Assembly: GCA_002256145.1 (NCBI GenBank) | Contig: NKIP01000054.1 | Span: 1-64,000 of the forward strand | Direction of reading: 5' to 3' | Length of the DNA stretch: 64,000 nt | DNA from: Comamonadaceae bacterium PBBC1 | GTDB lineage: Bacteria > Pseudomonadota > Gammaproteobacteria > Burkholderiales > Burkholderiaceae_C | In this document: in pieces, positions 7,267 to 16,768 of the stretch | Numbering within the stretch: the stretch's first letter is position 1 | How the letters are laid out: the number at the start of each line of letters is the position of its first letter | Position numbers and translations under genes: made by a program | The notes under the pieces: model-generated | Databases searched by the model: none | Told to the model about the DNA's origin: nothing | The model's input: only the letters and a program-made list of their open reading frames with translations

Positions 7267-8537
7267 GCTGAACCCCTCTGCACGCCCATGCCGTCAACCG
7301 CCAAACGGCCCTGGCGCACCACGCTGCAGGCCGGACGCTGGCCCAACCAATAGGCCAGCTCGGCCACCTCGCCCAAAGGCCACAGCACAAAATTGGCGGG
7401 GCACCCGGCTGCGATGCGCCCATGTGTGGCCTGAAGGCCCAGCGCCTGCGCGGCATGGCGCGTCACACCCGCCAGCGCTTCAGGCACCGTCAAACGAAAC
7501 AAGGTGCAGGCCATGTTGACCATCAGCAGCAAGCTCAAGGCCGGTGAGGTGCCCGGGTTGTGATCGGTGGACACCGCCATGGGCACGCCTGCGGCACGCA
7601 GTGCGGCAATGGGCGGCATGTGGGTGTCGCGCAGGGTGAAGTAAGCGCCAGGCAAGAGCACCGCCACCGTGCCCGCTTGCCGCATGGCGGCGATGCCTTC
7701 GGCGCTCAGGTGTTCGATGTGGTCGCACGACAGCGCGCCGAAACGTGCTGCCAGCGCCGAGCCGCCCATGTCCGACAGCTGCTCGGCATGCAGCTTGACC
7801 GGCAAGCCCAGCGCTTGCGCGGCCTGGAACACCTGCTCGGTTTGCGCCAGCGTGAAGCCGATGGTTTCGCAAAACACATCCACCGCGTCCACCAGGCCTT
7901 CGGCCGCGAGCGTGGGCATCATCTCTTCACACACCCGCTGGATGTAGTCATCGCTGCGCCCGGCGTATTCGGGCGGCAGCGCATGTGCCCCCAAAAATGT
8001 GGTGCGCACCGTGACACCAAACACCTCGCCCAAGCGCCGGGCCACGCGCAGTTGTTTGCGTTCGTGCGCCAGACTCAGACCATAGCCCGATTTGATCTCG
8101 ATGGCGCAAACGCCTTCGGCCAGCAAGGCTTGCAAACGGGGCACGGCCGCGTCGAACAAGTCGTCTTCGCTGGCGTCGCGTGTGGCCTTGACGCTGGACA
8201 CAATGCCGCCCCCGGCACGCGCCACCTCTTCGTAGCTGGCACCGGCCAGGCGCATGGCGAATTCGTGGGCCCGCTGCCCGCCGTACACCAGGTGCGTGTG
8301 GCAATCGACCAAGCCGGGCGTGACCAAGGCGCCCTGGCCGTTGTGTTGGGGCAATTGCCGATAAGCGTCTAGCAAATCGGCGTGAGCGCCCACCCAGGCG
8401 ATGGCCCCTTGTGCAACCACGATGGCCGCGTCGGTCAAGGCTGGCGTACCTGCATCCAAAGCCTCGGGTGCCAAGTGCAGGTTCTGCCAAACGCCGTCGG
8501 CGCTGGGCCATGAATCAGGGGACAGTGAAGTGGTCAT
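7263..8537 (-). CDS. hutI: Imidazolonepropionase
   Basis: The 424-residue enzyme hydrolyses 4-imidazolone-5-propionate to N-formimidoylglutamate. Motifs seen are VDCHTHLVYGG (metal HxH), LHAEQLSDMGG, CDHIEHLS and STDHNPGTSP. A much longer open frame exists upstream, but the ATG at 8537 is the sensible start: it follows the hutD stop by two bases and puts the family's N-terminus in place. It overlaps hutF by four bases. Confidence 0.93.
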   Translation of the reverse strand: MTTSLSPDSWPSADGVWQNLHLAPEALDAGTPALTDAAIVVAQGAIAWVGAHADLLDAYRQLPQHNGQGALVTPGLVDCHTHLVYGGQRAHEFAMRLAGASYEEVARAGGGIVSSVKATRDASEDDLFDAAVPRLQALLAEGVCAIEIKSGYGLSLAHERKQLRVARRLGEVFGVTVRTTFLGAHALPPEYAGRSDDYIQRVCEEMMPTLAAEGLVDAVDVFCETIGFTLAQTEQVFQAAQALGLPVKLHAEQLSDMGGSALAARFGALSCDHIEHLSAEGIAAMRQAGTVAVLLPGAYFTLRDTHMPPIAALRAAGVPMAVSTDHNPGTSPALSLLLMVNMACTLFRLTVPEALAGVTRHAAQALGLQATHGRIAAGCPANFVLWPLGEVAELAYWLGQRPACSVVRQGRLAVDGMGVQRGSA

Positions 8538-8539
8538 GT

Positions 8540-9118
8540 TCAGTGAAATTGAAGTGTCAATGCAAGCAGCGCGGCATCGGGGCTTTGCGGTCGCAGTCGC
8601 CACGCCATGGCCATATCCGACCACCACAAACCTTGTTGCGGCGTGAGCGTTTGGGAGCTTGCGCCTTCCAGCTGCCAGCCGCCCTGCACTGCCATGAGCA
8701 GGCCCTGCGATGCGGCAGGCCAGTCGCAAGCGCTGCGCAACACCTGCAGCGAAGCGCTGCACGCGCTGCGCCGGGTCATGACGTTGTAGTCGTGACAGTC
8801 GCCCGCCAGCAAGCGGGCATGGATGGGCGCCTCGCCCGCAAACGCAAAGGGGGCCAGCGAGGTGTCCAGCCGGTGGTCCACCTCGCCACCTTCGCTGAGC
8901 AAATGCACGCCCCCGCCGCTCAGCAAAGTGATGATGCGGTCCACACCCGGAAAGGCCGAAAACGGCCCATCGCTGGCGATGTGGGCAATGCTCACGCGCC
9001 AGTCAAAATCATTCATGCCAGCGCCGGGGGGCTGGCAGACGATCTCGCGCGTCACACCGCCGCCGTTCTTCCAGGGCGTGGCGGGCAAATCATGAACATC
9101 GAATCGGTGCAGTGTCAT
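8540..9118 (-). CDS. hutD: HutD-family cupin protein
   Basis: The 192-residue protein begins with the HutD block PATPWKNGGGVTREI near residue 12 and has the double-stranded beta-helix pattern of the family, including RIITLLSGGGV and a C-terminal Gly-Leu-Trp segment. HutD is a conserved accessory of hut operons, thought to moderate pathway flux by binding an intermediate; it has no proven reaction. I chose the ATG at 9118; a TTG start 13 codons earlier is possible but would lie in a sequence repeated elsewhere (see 50699). It is the first gene of hutD-I-F-G. Confidence 0.88.
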   Translation of the reverse strand: MTLHRFDVHDLPATPWKNGGGVTREIVCQPPGAGMNDFDWRVSIAHIASDGPFSAFPGVDRIITLLSGGGVHLLSEGGEVDHRLDTSLAPFAFAGEAPIHARLLAGDCHDYNVMTRRSACSASLQVLRSACDWPAASQGLLMAVQGGWQLEGASSQTLTPQQGLWWSDMAMAWRLRPQSPDAALLALTLQFH

Positions 9119-9164
9119 GGCTTGTAGATCCGGCTCCGTGAAGTGGTCAATGGTCAAAGATGTT

Positions 9165-9240
9165 GTAGGTCGGTGGCTTTAGCCCCGACATGCAGCATGC
9201 GCCGAAGCCATCCATGTCGGGGCTAAAGCCGCCGACCTAC
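9165..9240. repeat. REP-like inverted repeat, family B
   Basis: Two arms of about 28 bases face each other: gtaggtcggtggctttagcc... and its near-complement ending in ccgacctac, with a short centre containing GCATGC. The same sequence family occurs at 51442-51507 with arms in the opposite order. It lies between hutD and the ABC ATPase gene and may fold in RNA. Confidence 0.8.
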
Positions 9241-9302
9241 GGGAAGAAGGTGCATCAATTTCAATCGTCATCGCGCCGAATCCATAGAGGGGTTGGGCAA
9301 CA

Positions 9303-10079
9303 TCAACGGCGCGACAAGATGGCTTGCAAAAAGCTGCGGGTGCGCTCTTGCTTGGGCTGGCTGAAGATGGTTTCGGGCGGGCCGGATTCAACCACCATCC
9401 CCGCGTCCATCACCACCACCAAGTCGGCCACTTCTTTGGCAAAGTCCATCTCGTGCGTGACCACCATCATGGTCATGCCTTCACGGGCCAGCAGCTTCAT
9501 GACTTGCAGCACCTCGCCCACCAGCTCGGGGTCCAGGGCCGAGGTGGGTTCGTCAAACAGCATGACACGCGGCTGCATGGCCAACGCACGGGCAATGGCC
9601 ACGCGCTGCTTTTGTCCACCCGACAAGCTGGCAGGCATGGCATCGGCCTTGTGGGCCAGACCCACTTTGTCGAGCAAAGCCCGGGCCTGAACCTCGGCCT
9701 GTGCCCGGCTTTGTCCACGCAGCTTGCGTGGCCCCAAGGTGATGTTGTCCAGCACCGTCAGGTGCGCAAACAGGTTGAAGGACTGGAACACCATGCCCAC
9801 CTCTTCGCGCAAGGCGTTCAGCTGGGCTTCGGGCAACAGGCGTCCTTGGTCCACCAGCGTTTGGCCGCAAATGTCCACCCGTCCGGCTTCGGCTTGCTCC
9901 AGCCCGTTGCAGCAGCGCAGCAAGGTGCTTTTGCCCGAACCGCTGGGGCCAATGACCACGACCACTTGTGAGGGCAGCACATCCAGATCGATGCCCTGCA
10001 AAACCGGCTGCGCCCCAAAAGACTTGCGCAAGCCGCGAATGCGGACGATAGGGTCTGCGCTTTGTGAAGAAACGTTCAT
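9303..10079 (-). CDS. Polar amino acid ABC importer, ATP-binding protein
   Basis: The 258-residue ATPase is of the GlnQ/HisP type. It has Walker A GPSGSGKS (about residues 43-50), a Q-loop, signature LSGGQKQR, Walker B VMLFDEP and the H-loop VTHEMDFA. It energises uptake through the permease encoded just upstream (overlap of four bases) with the binding protein at 10769. The transporter sits between hutU and hutD, so histidine, urocanate or a related polar amino acid is the likely cargo. Confidence 0.92.
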   Translation of the reverse strand: MNVSSQSADPIVRIRGLRKSFGAQPVLQGIDLDVLPSQVVVVIGPSGSGKSTLLRCCNGLEQAEAGRVDICGQTLVDQGRLLPEAQLNALREEVGMVFQSFNLFAHLTVLDNITLGPRKLRGQSRAQAEVQARALLDKVGLAHKADAMPASLSGGQKQRVAIARALAMQPRVMLFDEPTSALDPELVGEVLQVMKLLAREGMTMMVVTHEMDFAKEVADLVVVMDAGMVVESGPPETIFSQPKQERTRSFLQAILSRR

Positions 10080-10744
10080 TGCACCATTCCCCCGGCCCGC
10101 AAGCGTTGCTCCACATGGCGCAGCGCCAGCGTGGTCAAACCCGTCAACACAAAATACATGAGCGCGATGGCCAAGTACACCTCCAACGAGCGGTAAGACA
10201 CGCTGATGATTTTTTGACCTTCGTGCATCAGGTCGTGGATGGTCAGCAAAGACACCAGCGCCGAGTTCTTGATGAGCGCGATGAACTCGTTGCCCAGCGG
10301 TGGAATCATGCGCACCACCGCCTGCGGCAAGATCACATTCAGCATGGCCTGGCGCGATGACAGGCCAATCGAGCGGGCCGCTTCCATCTGGCCCCGGTCA
10401 ATCGACTGGATGGCGCCACGCACGATCTCGGACACATAAGCGCCCGAGTAAATGCCCAGCCCCAAAACGCCGCACAAAAACGCGGGCAGCATGATGCCAA
10501 ACTGCGGCAAACCAAAAAACAAAATGAACAGCTGCACCAGCAAGGGCGTGCCACGGATGACGGCCAGGTAAGCGGTGCAAAAACCGTAAACCCAACGGCG
10601 CTCGGGGTGCAGCCTACCCATGCCAATGAGCAAGCCCAGCACGCAGCCCAAGAGCAAGGACACGCTGGTGACTTCCACCGTCACCAGTGCCCCTTGCAGC
10701 AGTTGTGGCCAACCCGACCAGACGGGAGAAAAATCAAGATCCAT
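10076..10744 (-). CDS. Polar amino acid ABC importer, permease
   Basis: The 222-residue inner membrane protein has about five helices and the HisM/GlnP-type permease block. The cytoplasmic EAA-like loop is MEAARSIGLSSRQAMLNVILPQ. A single permease gene implies a homodimer. It is translationally coupled to the ATPase gene and follows the binding-protein gene by 24 bases. Confidence 0.9.
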   Translation of the reverse strand: MDLDFSPVWSGWPQLLQGALVTVEVTSVSLLLGCVLGLLIGMGRLHPERRWVYGFCTAYLAVIRGTPLLVQLFILFFGLPQFGIMLPAFLCGVLGLGIYSGAYVSEIVRGAIQSIDRGQMEAARSIGLSSRQAMLNVILPQAVVRMIPPLGNEFIALIKNSALVSLLTIHDLMHEGQKIISVSYRSLEVYLAIALMYFVLTGLTTLALRHVEQRLRAGGMVQ

Positions 10745-10768
10745 GGGGTACTGCTGAAGCCGGTGGTT

Positions 10769-11509
10769 TTATTTGTTGCTGAACCATTTTTTGACAATGG
10801 CCGCATACGTGCCATCGGCCTTGAGCTTGGCAATGGACGCATTGACCGCTTTGGTCAGCTCGGGCGTGTCTTTGCGCAAGGCCATGCCGTATTCCTCGGT
10901 GGTCAACTGCTCATCGAGCACACGCAAACCGCCACGGGTGCGTACGTACTGGAAGGCGGCAGGCTTGCCGGTCACAGCCGCATCGGCACGGCCGATGTCG
11001 ACCAAACTGAACATCTCCTGGTTCTTTTCCACTTCGACGCGTTGCACCTTGGGGAATTTTTCAGCCAAGTAACTGACCGACTTGGTGCCCACTTGCACGC
11101 TCACTTTTTTGCCGTCCAGATCGGCCAGCTTCTTGATGGCGGCATTGTTGCCCTTAACCATGGCCACCAGACCGCCTGCGTAATAGGGGTCGGTGAAGTC
11201 CACCACTTTTTTGCGTTCATCGGTGATGTAGATGGCCGAAACCGCCATGTCAAAACGCTTGGAGATCAGGCCGGGAATCAGACCCTTGAAGTCGATGTCG
11301 ATCCACTCGATTTGTTTGCCCATGTTTTTGGCAATGGCCTCCATCAGTTCGATGTCAAAGCCCGTGCGCTTGCCGTTGTCCACAAATTCCATGGGCGGGA
11401 AGGTGGCATCGGTGCCCACGCGCAAGACGTTGTCCTGGGCGTGGCTCAAGCTGGCCCCCAAGGTGGCCAGGGTCAAAGCGGCAGAAATGAAATGGCGGCG
11501 CAATGTCAT
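10769..11509 (-). CDS. Polar amino acid ABC importer, periplasmic binding protein
   Basis: The 246-residue protein has a cleavable signal peptide (charged start, hydrophobic core, cleavage after SHA near residue 23). The mature part is a family 3 solute-binding protein: LRVGTDATFPPMEF near its start, then GFDIELMEAIA and DFTDPYYAGG. It would bind a polar amino acid in the periplasm and deliver it to the permease at 10076. Position inside the hut block suggests histidine; the ligand is not proven. Confidence 0.9.
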   Translation of the reverse strand: MTLRRHFISAALTLATLGASLSHAQDNVLRVGTDATFPPMEFVDNGKRTGFDIELMEAIAKNMGKQIEWIDIDFKGLIPGLISKRFDMAVSAIYITDERKKVVDFTDPYYAGGLVAMVKGNNAAIKKLADLDGKKVSVQVGTKSVSYLAEKFPKVQRVEVEKNQEMFSLVDIGRADAAVTGKPAAFQYVRTRGGLRVLDEQLTTEEYGMALRKDTPELTKAVNASIAKLKADGTYAAIVKKWFSNK

Positions 11510-11585
11510 AAAAATGTTTCCATAAGGTTGAAGGGGTCAGGATAGGTCAATACACAAAGAGCGTCATCCGGGAATTCACCCGGGC

Positions 11586-13283
11586 TCACTTGATCATGGG
11601 CAGCTTGAGCCCCTGCTTTTTGGCGGTGGCCACGGCCAGCTCGTAACCGGCATCGGCATGGCGCATCACGCCTGAGGCGCTGTCGTTGACCAGCACACGC
11701 GCCAGGCGCTCGGCCGCCGCGTCGGTGCCGTCGGCCACGATGACCATGCCCGAGTGTTGTGAATAGCCCATGCCCACGCCGCCGCCGTGGTGCAGGCTGA
11801 CCCAGCTGGCACCGCCTGCGGTGTTGAGCAAGGCATTGAGCAACGGCCAGTCGCTCACGGCGTCGGTGCCGTCTTTCATGGCTTCGGTCTCGCGGTTGGG
11901 GCTGGCCACCGAGCCGGTATCCAGGTGGTCACGCCCGATCACGATGGGGGCTTTGAGCTCGCCCGTGCGCACCATCTCGTTGAAGGCCAGACCGGCCAGG
12001 TGCCGCTCACCCAGGCCCAGCCAGCAAATGCGTGCGGGCAGGCCCTGAAAGCTGATGCGCTCACGCGCCATGTCGAGCCAGCGGTGCGTGTGCGTGTTGT
12101 TGGGAAACAGTTCCTTGATCTTGGCGTCGGTTTTGTAGATGTCTTCGGGGTCACCCGACAAGGCCACCCAGCGGAACGGGCCCTTGCCTTCGCAGAACAT
12201 GGGGCGGATGTAGGCAGGCACAAAGCCAGGAAAATCAAACGCGTTGCTCACGCCATGGTCAAAGGCCACCTGGCGGATGTTGTTGCCGTAATCCACCGTG
12301 GGAATGCCCATGGCCTGGAAGTCCAGCATGGCTTGCACCTGGGTGGCGCAGCCTTGGGATGCATCGGCCTTCAGGCGGGCGTGTTGTGCAGGGTCGTGTT
12401 GGGCGGCTTTCCACTGCGCCACGGTCCAGCCCGGGGGCAGGTAGCCGTTGATGAGGTCGTGCGCCGAGGTCTGGTCGGTCACCAAATCGGGGCGCATGCC
12501 ACCCGCCTGGGCGCGGCGCACCAGCTCGGGCAAGACCTCAGCGGCATTGCCCAGCAAGGCAATCGACACCGCCTCTTTGGCGGCGGTGTGGTGTGCGATC
12601 AGGGCCAGCGCATCGTCCAGGTCTTTGGCCTGTTTGTCCACATAGCGGGTGCGCAAACGGAAGTCGATGCTGCTTTGCTGGCATTCGATGTTGAGCGAAC
12701 AGGCCCCGGCCAGCGTGGCGGCCAAGGGTTGCGCCCCGCCCATGCCGCCCAGTCCGGCCGTCAAAATCCAGCGGCCGGTCCAGTCGTTGTTGTAGTGCTG
12801 GCGACCGGCTTCCACAAAGGTCTCGAAGGTGCCTTGCACGATGCCCTGGGTGCCGATGTAAATCCACGAGCCTGCGGTCATCTGCCCGTACATGAACAGG
12901 CCTTTGCGGTCGAGTTCGTTGAAGTGTTCCCAGTTGGCCCACTTGGGCACGAGGTTGGAGTTGGCAATCAGCACACGCGGCGCGTTGGCGTGCGTCTTGA
13001 ACACGCCCACCGGCTTGCCCGATTGAATGAGCAAGGACTCGTCTTCGTTCAGGTCTTTGAGCGAAGCCAGGATCTGGTCAAAGCAGGCCCAGTCGCGGGC
13101 CGCGCGGCCAATGCCGCCGTACACCACCAGGCTTTGCGGGTTCTCGGCCACCTCGGCGTCCAGGTTGTTCTGGATCATGCGGTAAGCGGCTTCGGTGACC
13201 CAATTCTTGCAAGTGAGCGTGCTGCCACGCGGCGCACGCACCACGCGGGTCGGGTCGAGGCGGGGGTCGATGGAGGGGGTCAT
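11586..13283 (-). CDS. hutU: Urocanate hydratase
   Basis: The 565-residue enzyme adds water to urocanate using tightly bound NAD as electrophile, giving imidazolonepropionate. The length is the family norm. Recognisable blocks include the near-N-terminal RVVRAPRG, the Gly-rich YGGIGRAARDW, the NAD-binding TAGLGGMGGAQP (about 175) and the catalytic-Cys block ARICWLGLGER. A strong AAGGAGA site precedes the ATG. It lies 41 bases after hutH and is probably co-transcribed with it. Confidence 0.95.
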   Translation of the reverse strand: MTPSIDPRLDPTRVVRAPRGSTLTCKNWVTEAAYRMIQNNLDAEVAENPQSLVVYGGIGRAARDWACFDQILASLKDLNEDESLLIQSGKPVGVFKTHANAPRVLIANSNLVPKWANWEHFNELDRKGLFMYGQMTAGSWIYIGTQGIVQGTFETFVEAGRQHYNNDWTGRWILTAGLGGMGGAQPLAATLAGACSLNIECQQSSIDFRLRTRYVDKQAKDLDDALALIAHHTAAKEAVSIALLGNAAEVLPELVRRAQAGGMRPDLVTDQTSAHDLINGYLPPGWTVAQWKAAQHDPAQHARLKADASQGCATQVQAMLDFQAMGIPTVDYGNNIRQVAFDHGVSNAFDFPGFVPAYIRPMFCEGKGPFRWVALSGDPEDIYKTDAKIKELFPNNTHTHRWLDMARERISFQGLPARICWLGLGERHLAGLAFNEMVRTGELKAPIVIGRDHLDTGSVASPNRETEAMKDGTDAVSDWPLLNALLNTAGGASWVSLHHGGGVGMGYSQHSGMVIVADGTDAAAERLARVLVNDSASGVMRHADAGYELAVATAKKQGLKLPMIK

Positions 13284-13324
13284 GGGGTCTCCTTGAGGGT
13301 GAGCAATGGATACATAAAAGGCGT

Positions 13325-14863
13325 TCAGCGCAGGCCGGGCAAATCAAGGCCCGAGCCGCTTTGCAGCAGGGCACCGCTTTTGACCATGTCGATGGCGGCT
13401 TGCATGTCGGGCTGGATGTGGCGGTCGTCGCTCAGGTGCGCCACGCGTGAGCGCAGCAAAGCCACCGCAGCGGCCAAAGGCGCACTGGTGTGCAGCGGCG
13501 CATGAAAGTCACAACCCTGGGCCGCGGCCATCCACTCGATGCCGATCACCGCCATGGCGTTGTCGGCCATGGGCAGCAGGCGGCGTGCACCGTGCGCGGC
13601 CATGGACACATGGTCTTCCTGGTTGGCCGAGGTGGGGATGGAATCGACACTGGCCGGGTAGGCCCGTTGTTTGTTTTCTGACACCAAGGCAGCGGCGGTG
13701 ACCTGCGGGATCATGAAGCCCGAATTGAGCCCCGGCTTGGGTGTGAGGAATGCGGGCAGCCCCGACAGCGCCGGGTCCACCAGCATGGCGATGCGGCGTT
13801 CGGCCAAAGAGCCGATTTCGCAAATGGCCATGGCGATCATGTCGGCGGCAAAGGCCACCGGCTCAGCGTGGAAGTTGCCACCCGACAGCGATTCGTCGGT
13901 GTCGCTGAAGATCAGTGGGTTGTCGGACACGCCATTGGCCTCGGTCTCCAGCAACTGGGCGGCGTTGTGCAGCACATCGAAACACGCGCCCATGACCTGC
14001 GGCTGGCAGCGCAGGCAATACGGGTCTTGCACGCGTTCGTCCCCCTGCAGGTGCGAGGCGCGGATGGCGCTGCCGCTGAGCAACTGGCGCAAAGCCTCTG
14101 CGGTAGCGATTTGCCCCCGGTGCTTGCGCAGGCGGTGGATGCGGGCATCAAAAGGCGCGTCGGACCCCTTGGCCGCATCGGTGGCCAAAGCACCCGTGAG
14201 CAGCGCCGACTGGAACAGGCGCTCGGCCTCGAACAAACCGGCCAGTGCGTTGGCGGTGGAAAACTGCGTCCCGTTGAGCAGGGCCAGCCCTTCCTTGGGG
14301 CCCAGCGTCACCGGGGTCAGGCCCACGCTGGCCAAGGCTTGTTCGGCGGGCATGCGGCCTTGGGGCGTGTCGGCATCGCCCACGCCAATCATCACCGCCG
14401 TCATATGGGCCAGCGGTGCCAGATCGCCCGAGGCCCCAACCGAGCCCTGACCGGGCACCACCGGGACGATGCCTTGGGCCAGCATGGCTTCGAGCAAAGC
14501 CAGTGTGGCCGGGCGAATGCCCGAAGCGCCTTGGGCCAGACTGGCGATTTTGAGCGCCATCATCAAACGGGTGATGGCCACCGGCGTGGCTTCGCCCACA
14601 CCCGCCGCGTGCGAGAGCACGATGTTGCGTTGCAGGGTTTCCAGGTCTTCGGCCGGAATGCGCACACTGGCCAGCTTGCCAAAGCCGGTGTTGATGCCGT
14701 ACACCGGCTCGCCCTTGGCCACGATGCGGGCCACGCTGTCGGCGCTGGCTTGAATCGCCGTGGCGCAAGCTGTGTCCAGCACGGGCGCAGCACCCCGGTA
14801 AATGGCGCACCAATCGGCCAAAGGCACCTGGCCGGGAATGAGGTTCAAAAATGTGTGTGTCAT
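13325..14863 (-). CDS. hutH: Histidine ammonia-lyase
   Basis: The 512-residue enzyme removes ammonia from histidine to give trans-urocanate, the first catabolic step. The MIO electrophile arises from Ala-Ser-Gly, visible in GSVGASGDLAPLAH with the Ser at about 145; the active-site Tyr lies in YGINTGFG. I prefer the ATG at 14863 because it aligns with known HutH N-termini and puts the MIO Ser close to its usual number; an ATG nine codons upstream (14890) is also open. No strong ribosome site is seen for either. Confidence 0.95.
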   Translation of the reverse strand: MTHTFLNLIPGQVPLADWCAIYRGAAPVLDTACATAIQASADSVARIVAKGEPVYGINTGFGKLASVRIPAEDLETLQRNIVLSHAAGVGEATPVAITRLMMALKIASLAQGASGIRPATLALLEAMLAQGIVPVVPGQGSVGASGDLAPLAHMTAVMIGVGDADTPQGRMPAEQALASVGLTPVTLGPKEGLALLNGTQFSTANALAGLFEAERLFQSALLTGALATDAAKGSDAPFDARIHRLRKHRGQIATAEALRQLLSGSAIRASHLQGDERVQDPYCLRCQPQVMGACFDVLHNAAQLLETEANGVSDNPLIFSDTDESLSGGNFHAEPVAFAADMIAMAICEIGSLAERRIAMLVDPALSGLPAFLTPKPGLNSGFMIPQVTAAALVSENKQRAYPASVDSIPTSANQEDHVSMAAHGARRLLPMADNAMAVIGIEWMAAAQGCDFHAPLHTSAPLAAAVALLRSRVAHLSDDRHIQPDMQAAIDMVKSGALLQSGSGLDLPGLR

Positions 14864-14952
14864 GTGCTGGGTGCTGAGGGGATGGGTCATGACCAGCTTA
14901 TTCAGCCGGCCTGTTGAAGTCTTGATCGCAAGGCCTGTCGCAGGTGTCTAGC

Positions 14953-15027
14953 TGTAGGAGCCAACCCCGTGGGCGATGGGCGTGGCACACGCCCCTGAAA
15001 CCATCGCCCACGGGGTGGGCTCCTACA
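14953..15027. repeat. REP-like inverted repeat, family A
   Basis: The arms tgtaggagccaaccccgtgg and the facing ccacggggtgggctcctaca pair almost perfectly around a centre of about 30 bases that itself contains a short inverted repeat (gcgtg/cacgc). It lies between hutC and hutH. Other members lie at 18892, 30601, 50781 and 55368. Confidence 0.85.
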
Positions 15028-15097
15028 GGGGAGGCCGCACGCGTGAAACGGGGGAGAAAACTCGCAAACATCAAGGGCCTTAAGTTTTGTGAAGGCA

Positions 15098-15958
15098 TCA
15101 GGTCGATATCGGGTTGCCACTGGCGCTGTAACGGCTGCCCAAGCGGTAGCGGCTGGCCGGGTGCAGGCAGCGCACCAGGGTCACCGGCACGCCTTGCGTC
15201 CAGGTGCGGCGCGTGAGCAGCAAGCAGGGCTCGGCCGCGTCCATCTGCAGGCGCTGCGCCTGCTCGGGCGTGGGCAGCACCGCATCGACCACATGCTCGA
15301 TTTCGTCAAAGGGCACGGTGCGCACCAAAAATTCGGAAGGCTGCTGCTGCGTGAAATCTTGCTGCGCAAAGTCGGGCACCACTTGCGGGTTGACAAAGCG
15401 GTCTTCGAGCTGAATGGGCACGCCATCTTCCAGGTGCACGCACACCGAATGGAACACCGACTCGCCGGTGCGCACATTCAGGGCGGCTGCCACTTCCAGG
15501 GTGGCTGCCACGCGTTCGACCACCAGCATTTGGCAGGCGTAGTCATGGCCGCGTTGGCGAATCTCGCTGGCCAGGTTGACGATCTGCAGCAAGTTGGACT
15601 GGGGTTTTTGTTCGGCCACAAAACTGCCCACACCCGCCACACGCACGATGCGCCCCTGCGTCACCAACTCGCGCAAGGCCCGGTTGACGGTCATGCGCGA
15701 GATGCCAAACTGCGCCACCAGTTCGTGCTCGGACGGCAGGCGGTCACCCGCACGCAGCGTGCCGTCCTGAATCTGGCGGGCAATGTGGTCCTTGACCTGC
15801 TGGAACAAGGCCACATCGCCCGAGGCCAGCCGCGCCGCCCGCGCCTTGTGCGGGCGGTGGGCGGTGGCCTTTTTGTTGGCCGTGTCAGTGGCCTTGTCAG
15901 TCGCCGTGTTTGCGGCCAACTGGGCGGGAGAAGGATCCAGGCGGGTCATGAAGGGCAT
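15098..15958 (-). CDS. hutC: Histidine utilisation repressor, GntR/HutC family
   Basis: The protein (about 286 residues) has a low-complexity Ala/Thr/Lys-rich N-terminal extension of about 40 residues. A winged-helix domain follows, with FQQVKDHIARQIQDG and the GntR signature LPSEHELVAQFGISRMTVNRALREL, then a HutC/UTRA ligand-binding domain. HutC represses hut genes and is released by urocanate. Two sites of HutC-subfamily consensus lie in front of the operon starting at 18568. The start is uncertain: ATG codons at 15958 and 15949 and a TTG at 15967 are possible. Confidence 0.88.
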   Translation of the reverse strand: MPFMTRLDPSPAQLAANTATDKATDTANKKATAHRPHKARAARLASGDVALFQQVKDHIARQIQDGTLRAGDRLPSEHELVAQFGISRMTVNRALRELVTQGRIVRVAGVGSFVAEQKPQSNLLQIVNLASEIRQRGHDYACQMLVVERVAATLEVAAALNVRTGESVFHSVCVHLEDGVPIQLEDRFVNPQVVPDFAQQDFTQQQPSEFLVRTVPFDEIEHVVDAVLPTPEQAQRLQMDAAEPCLLLTRRTWTQGVPVTLVRCLHPASRYRLGSRYSASGNPIST

Positions 15959-15985
15959 CGGTTTCAAGGCAGCGCGAAAGCCGAC

Positions 15986-16768
15986 TCAGTGCAGATCGGT
16001 GGCCATGGCCTCGGCACGAATTTCTTCGGTCAGCCGCGCCTTGAGGGCCATGAACTCGGGCGAGGTCTTGATCGTGTAATGCCGGGGGTGCGGAAAATCC
16101 ACCGCCAGCTCGGTCTTGATGCGGCCAGGCCGGGCGCTGAACACCGCCACGCGGTTGGCCATGAAGATGGCTTCGTCGATGTCGTGCGTGACGAACAGCA
16201 CGGTTTTTTGGGCGGATTCCCAAATGCCCAAGAGCAGCTCTTGCATCAGCACGCGGGTCTGGTTGTCCAGAGCGCCAAAGGGCTCGTCGAGCAACAAGAT
16301 TTTGGGGTCGTTGGCCAGTGCCCGTGCAATCGCGGTGCGCTGCTGCATGCCGCCCGACAGCTGCTTGGGAAAGTGCTGCTCAAACCCGCGCAAGCCCACT
16401 TTGGCGATGAAGTAGTCGGCCCGTTCTTTTTGCTCGCGCTCGGGCATGCCGCGCTCGCGCAGGCCAAAGCGGATGTTTTGCTCGATGGTCAGCCACGGAA
16501 ACAGGGTGTAGCTCTGGAACACCATGCCCCGGTCGGCCCCCGGGCCTTGCACCGGTGCACCGTCCAGCAGCACTTGGCCGGTGGTGGGCTGGTCCAGCCC
16601 CGCCACGATGCGCAACAAGGTGGATTTGCCGCAACCCGAGGGGCCGAGGATGGTAACGAAATCGTTTTCGCGCACCTCAAAATCCACCGGCGTGAGCGCC
16701 TGGGTTGTTTGGCCTTTGGGCGAAACGAAGAGGCGCGAGACGCCTTGGATGGACAGTTGGCTGCTCAC
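15986..16768 (-). CDS. NitT/TauT-type ABC importer, ATP-binding protein
   Basis: The 260-residue ATPase has Walker A GPSGCGKST, signature LSGGMQQR, Walker B ILLLDEPFGALD and H-loop VTHDIDEA, the pattern of SsuB/TauB/NrtD-type subunits. It starts at a GTG that overlaps the permease stop. It powers the importer whose permease and binding protein lie just upstream. It is placed between that transporter and hutC, so it is likely part of the hut regulon. Confidence 0.92.
   Translation of the reverse strand: MSSQLSIQGVSRLFVSPKGQTTQALTPVDFEVRENDFVTILGPSGCGKSTLLRIVAGLDQPTTGQVLLDGAPVQGPGADRGMVFQSYTLFPWLTIEQNIRFGLRERGMPEREQKERADYFIAKVGLRGFEQHFPKQLSGGMQQRTAIARALANDPKILLLDEPFGALDNQTRVLMQELLLGIWESAQKTVLFVTHDIDEAIFMANRVAVFSARPGRIKTELAVDFPHPRHYTIKTSPEFMALKARLTEEIRAEAMATDLH

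Noticed and set aside
11787..13505. A 572-codon open frame on the plus strand
   Set aside because: It is antisense to hutU and the end of hutH and shows the His/Gly/Arg bias of a shadow frame.
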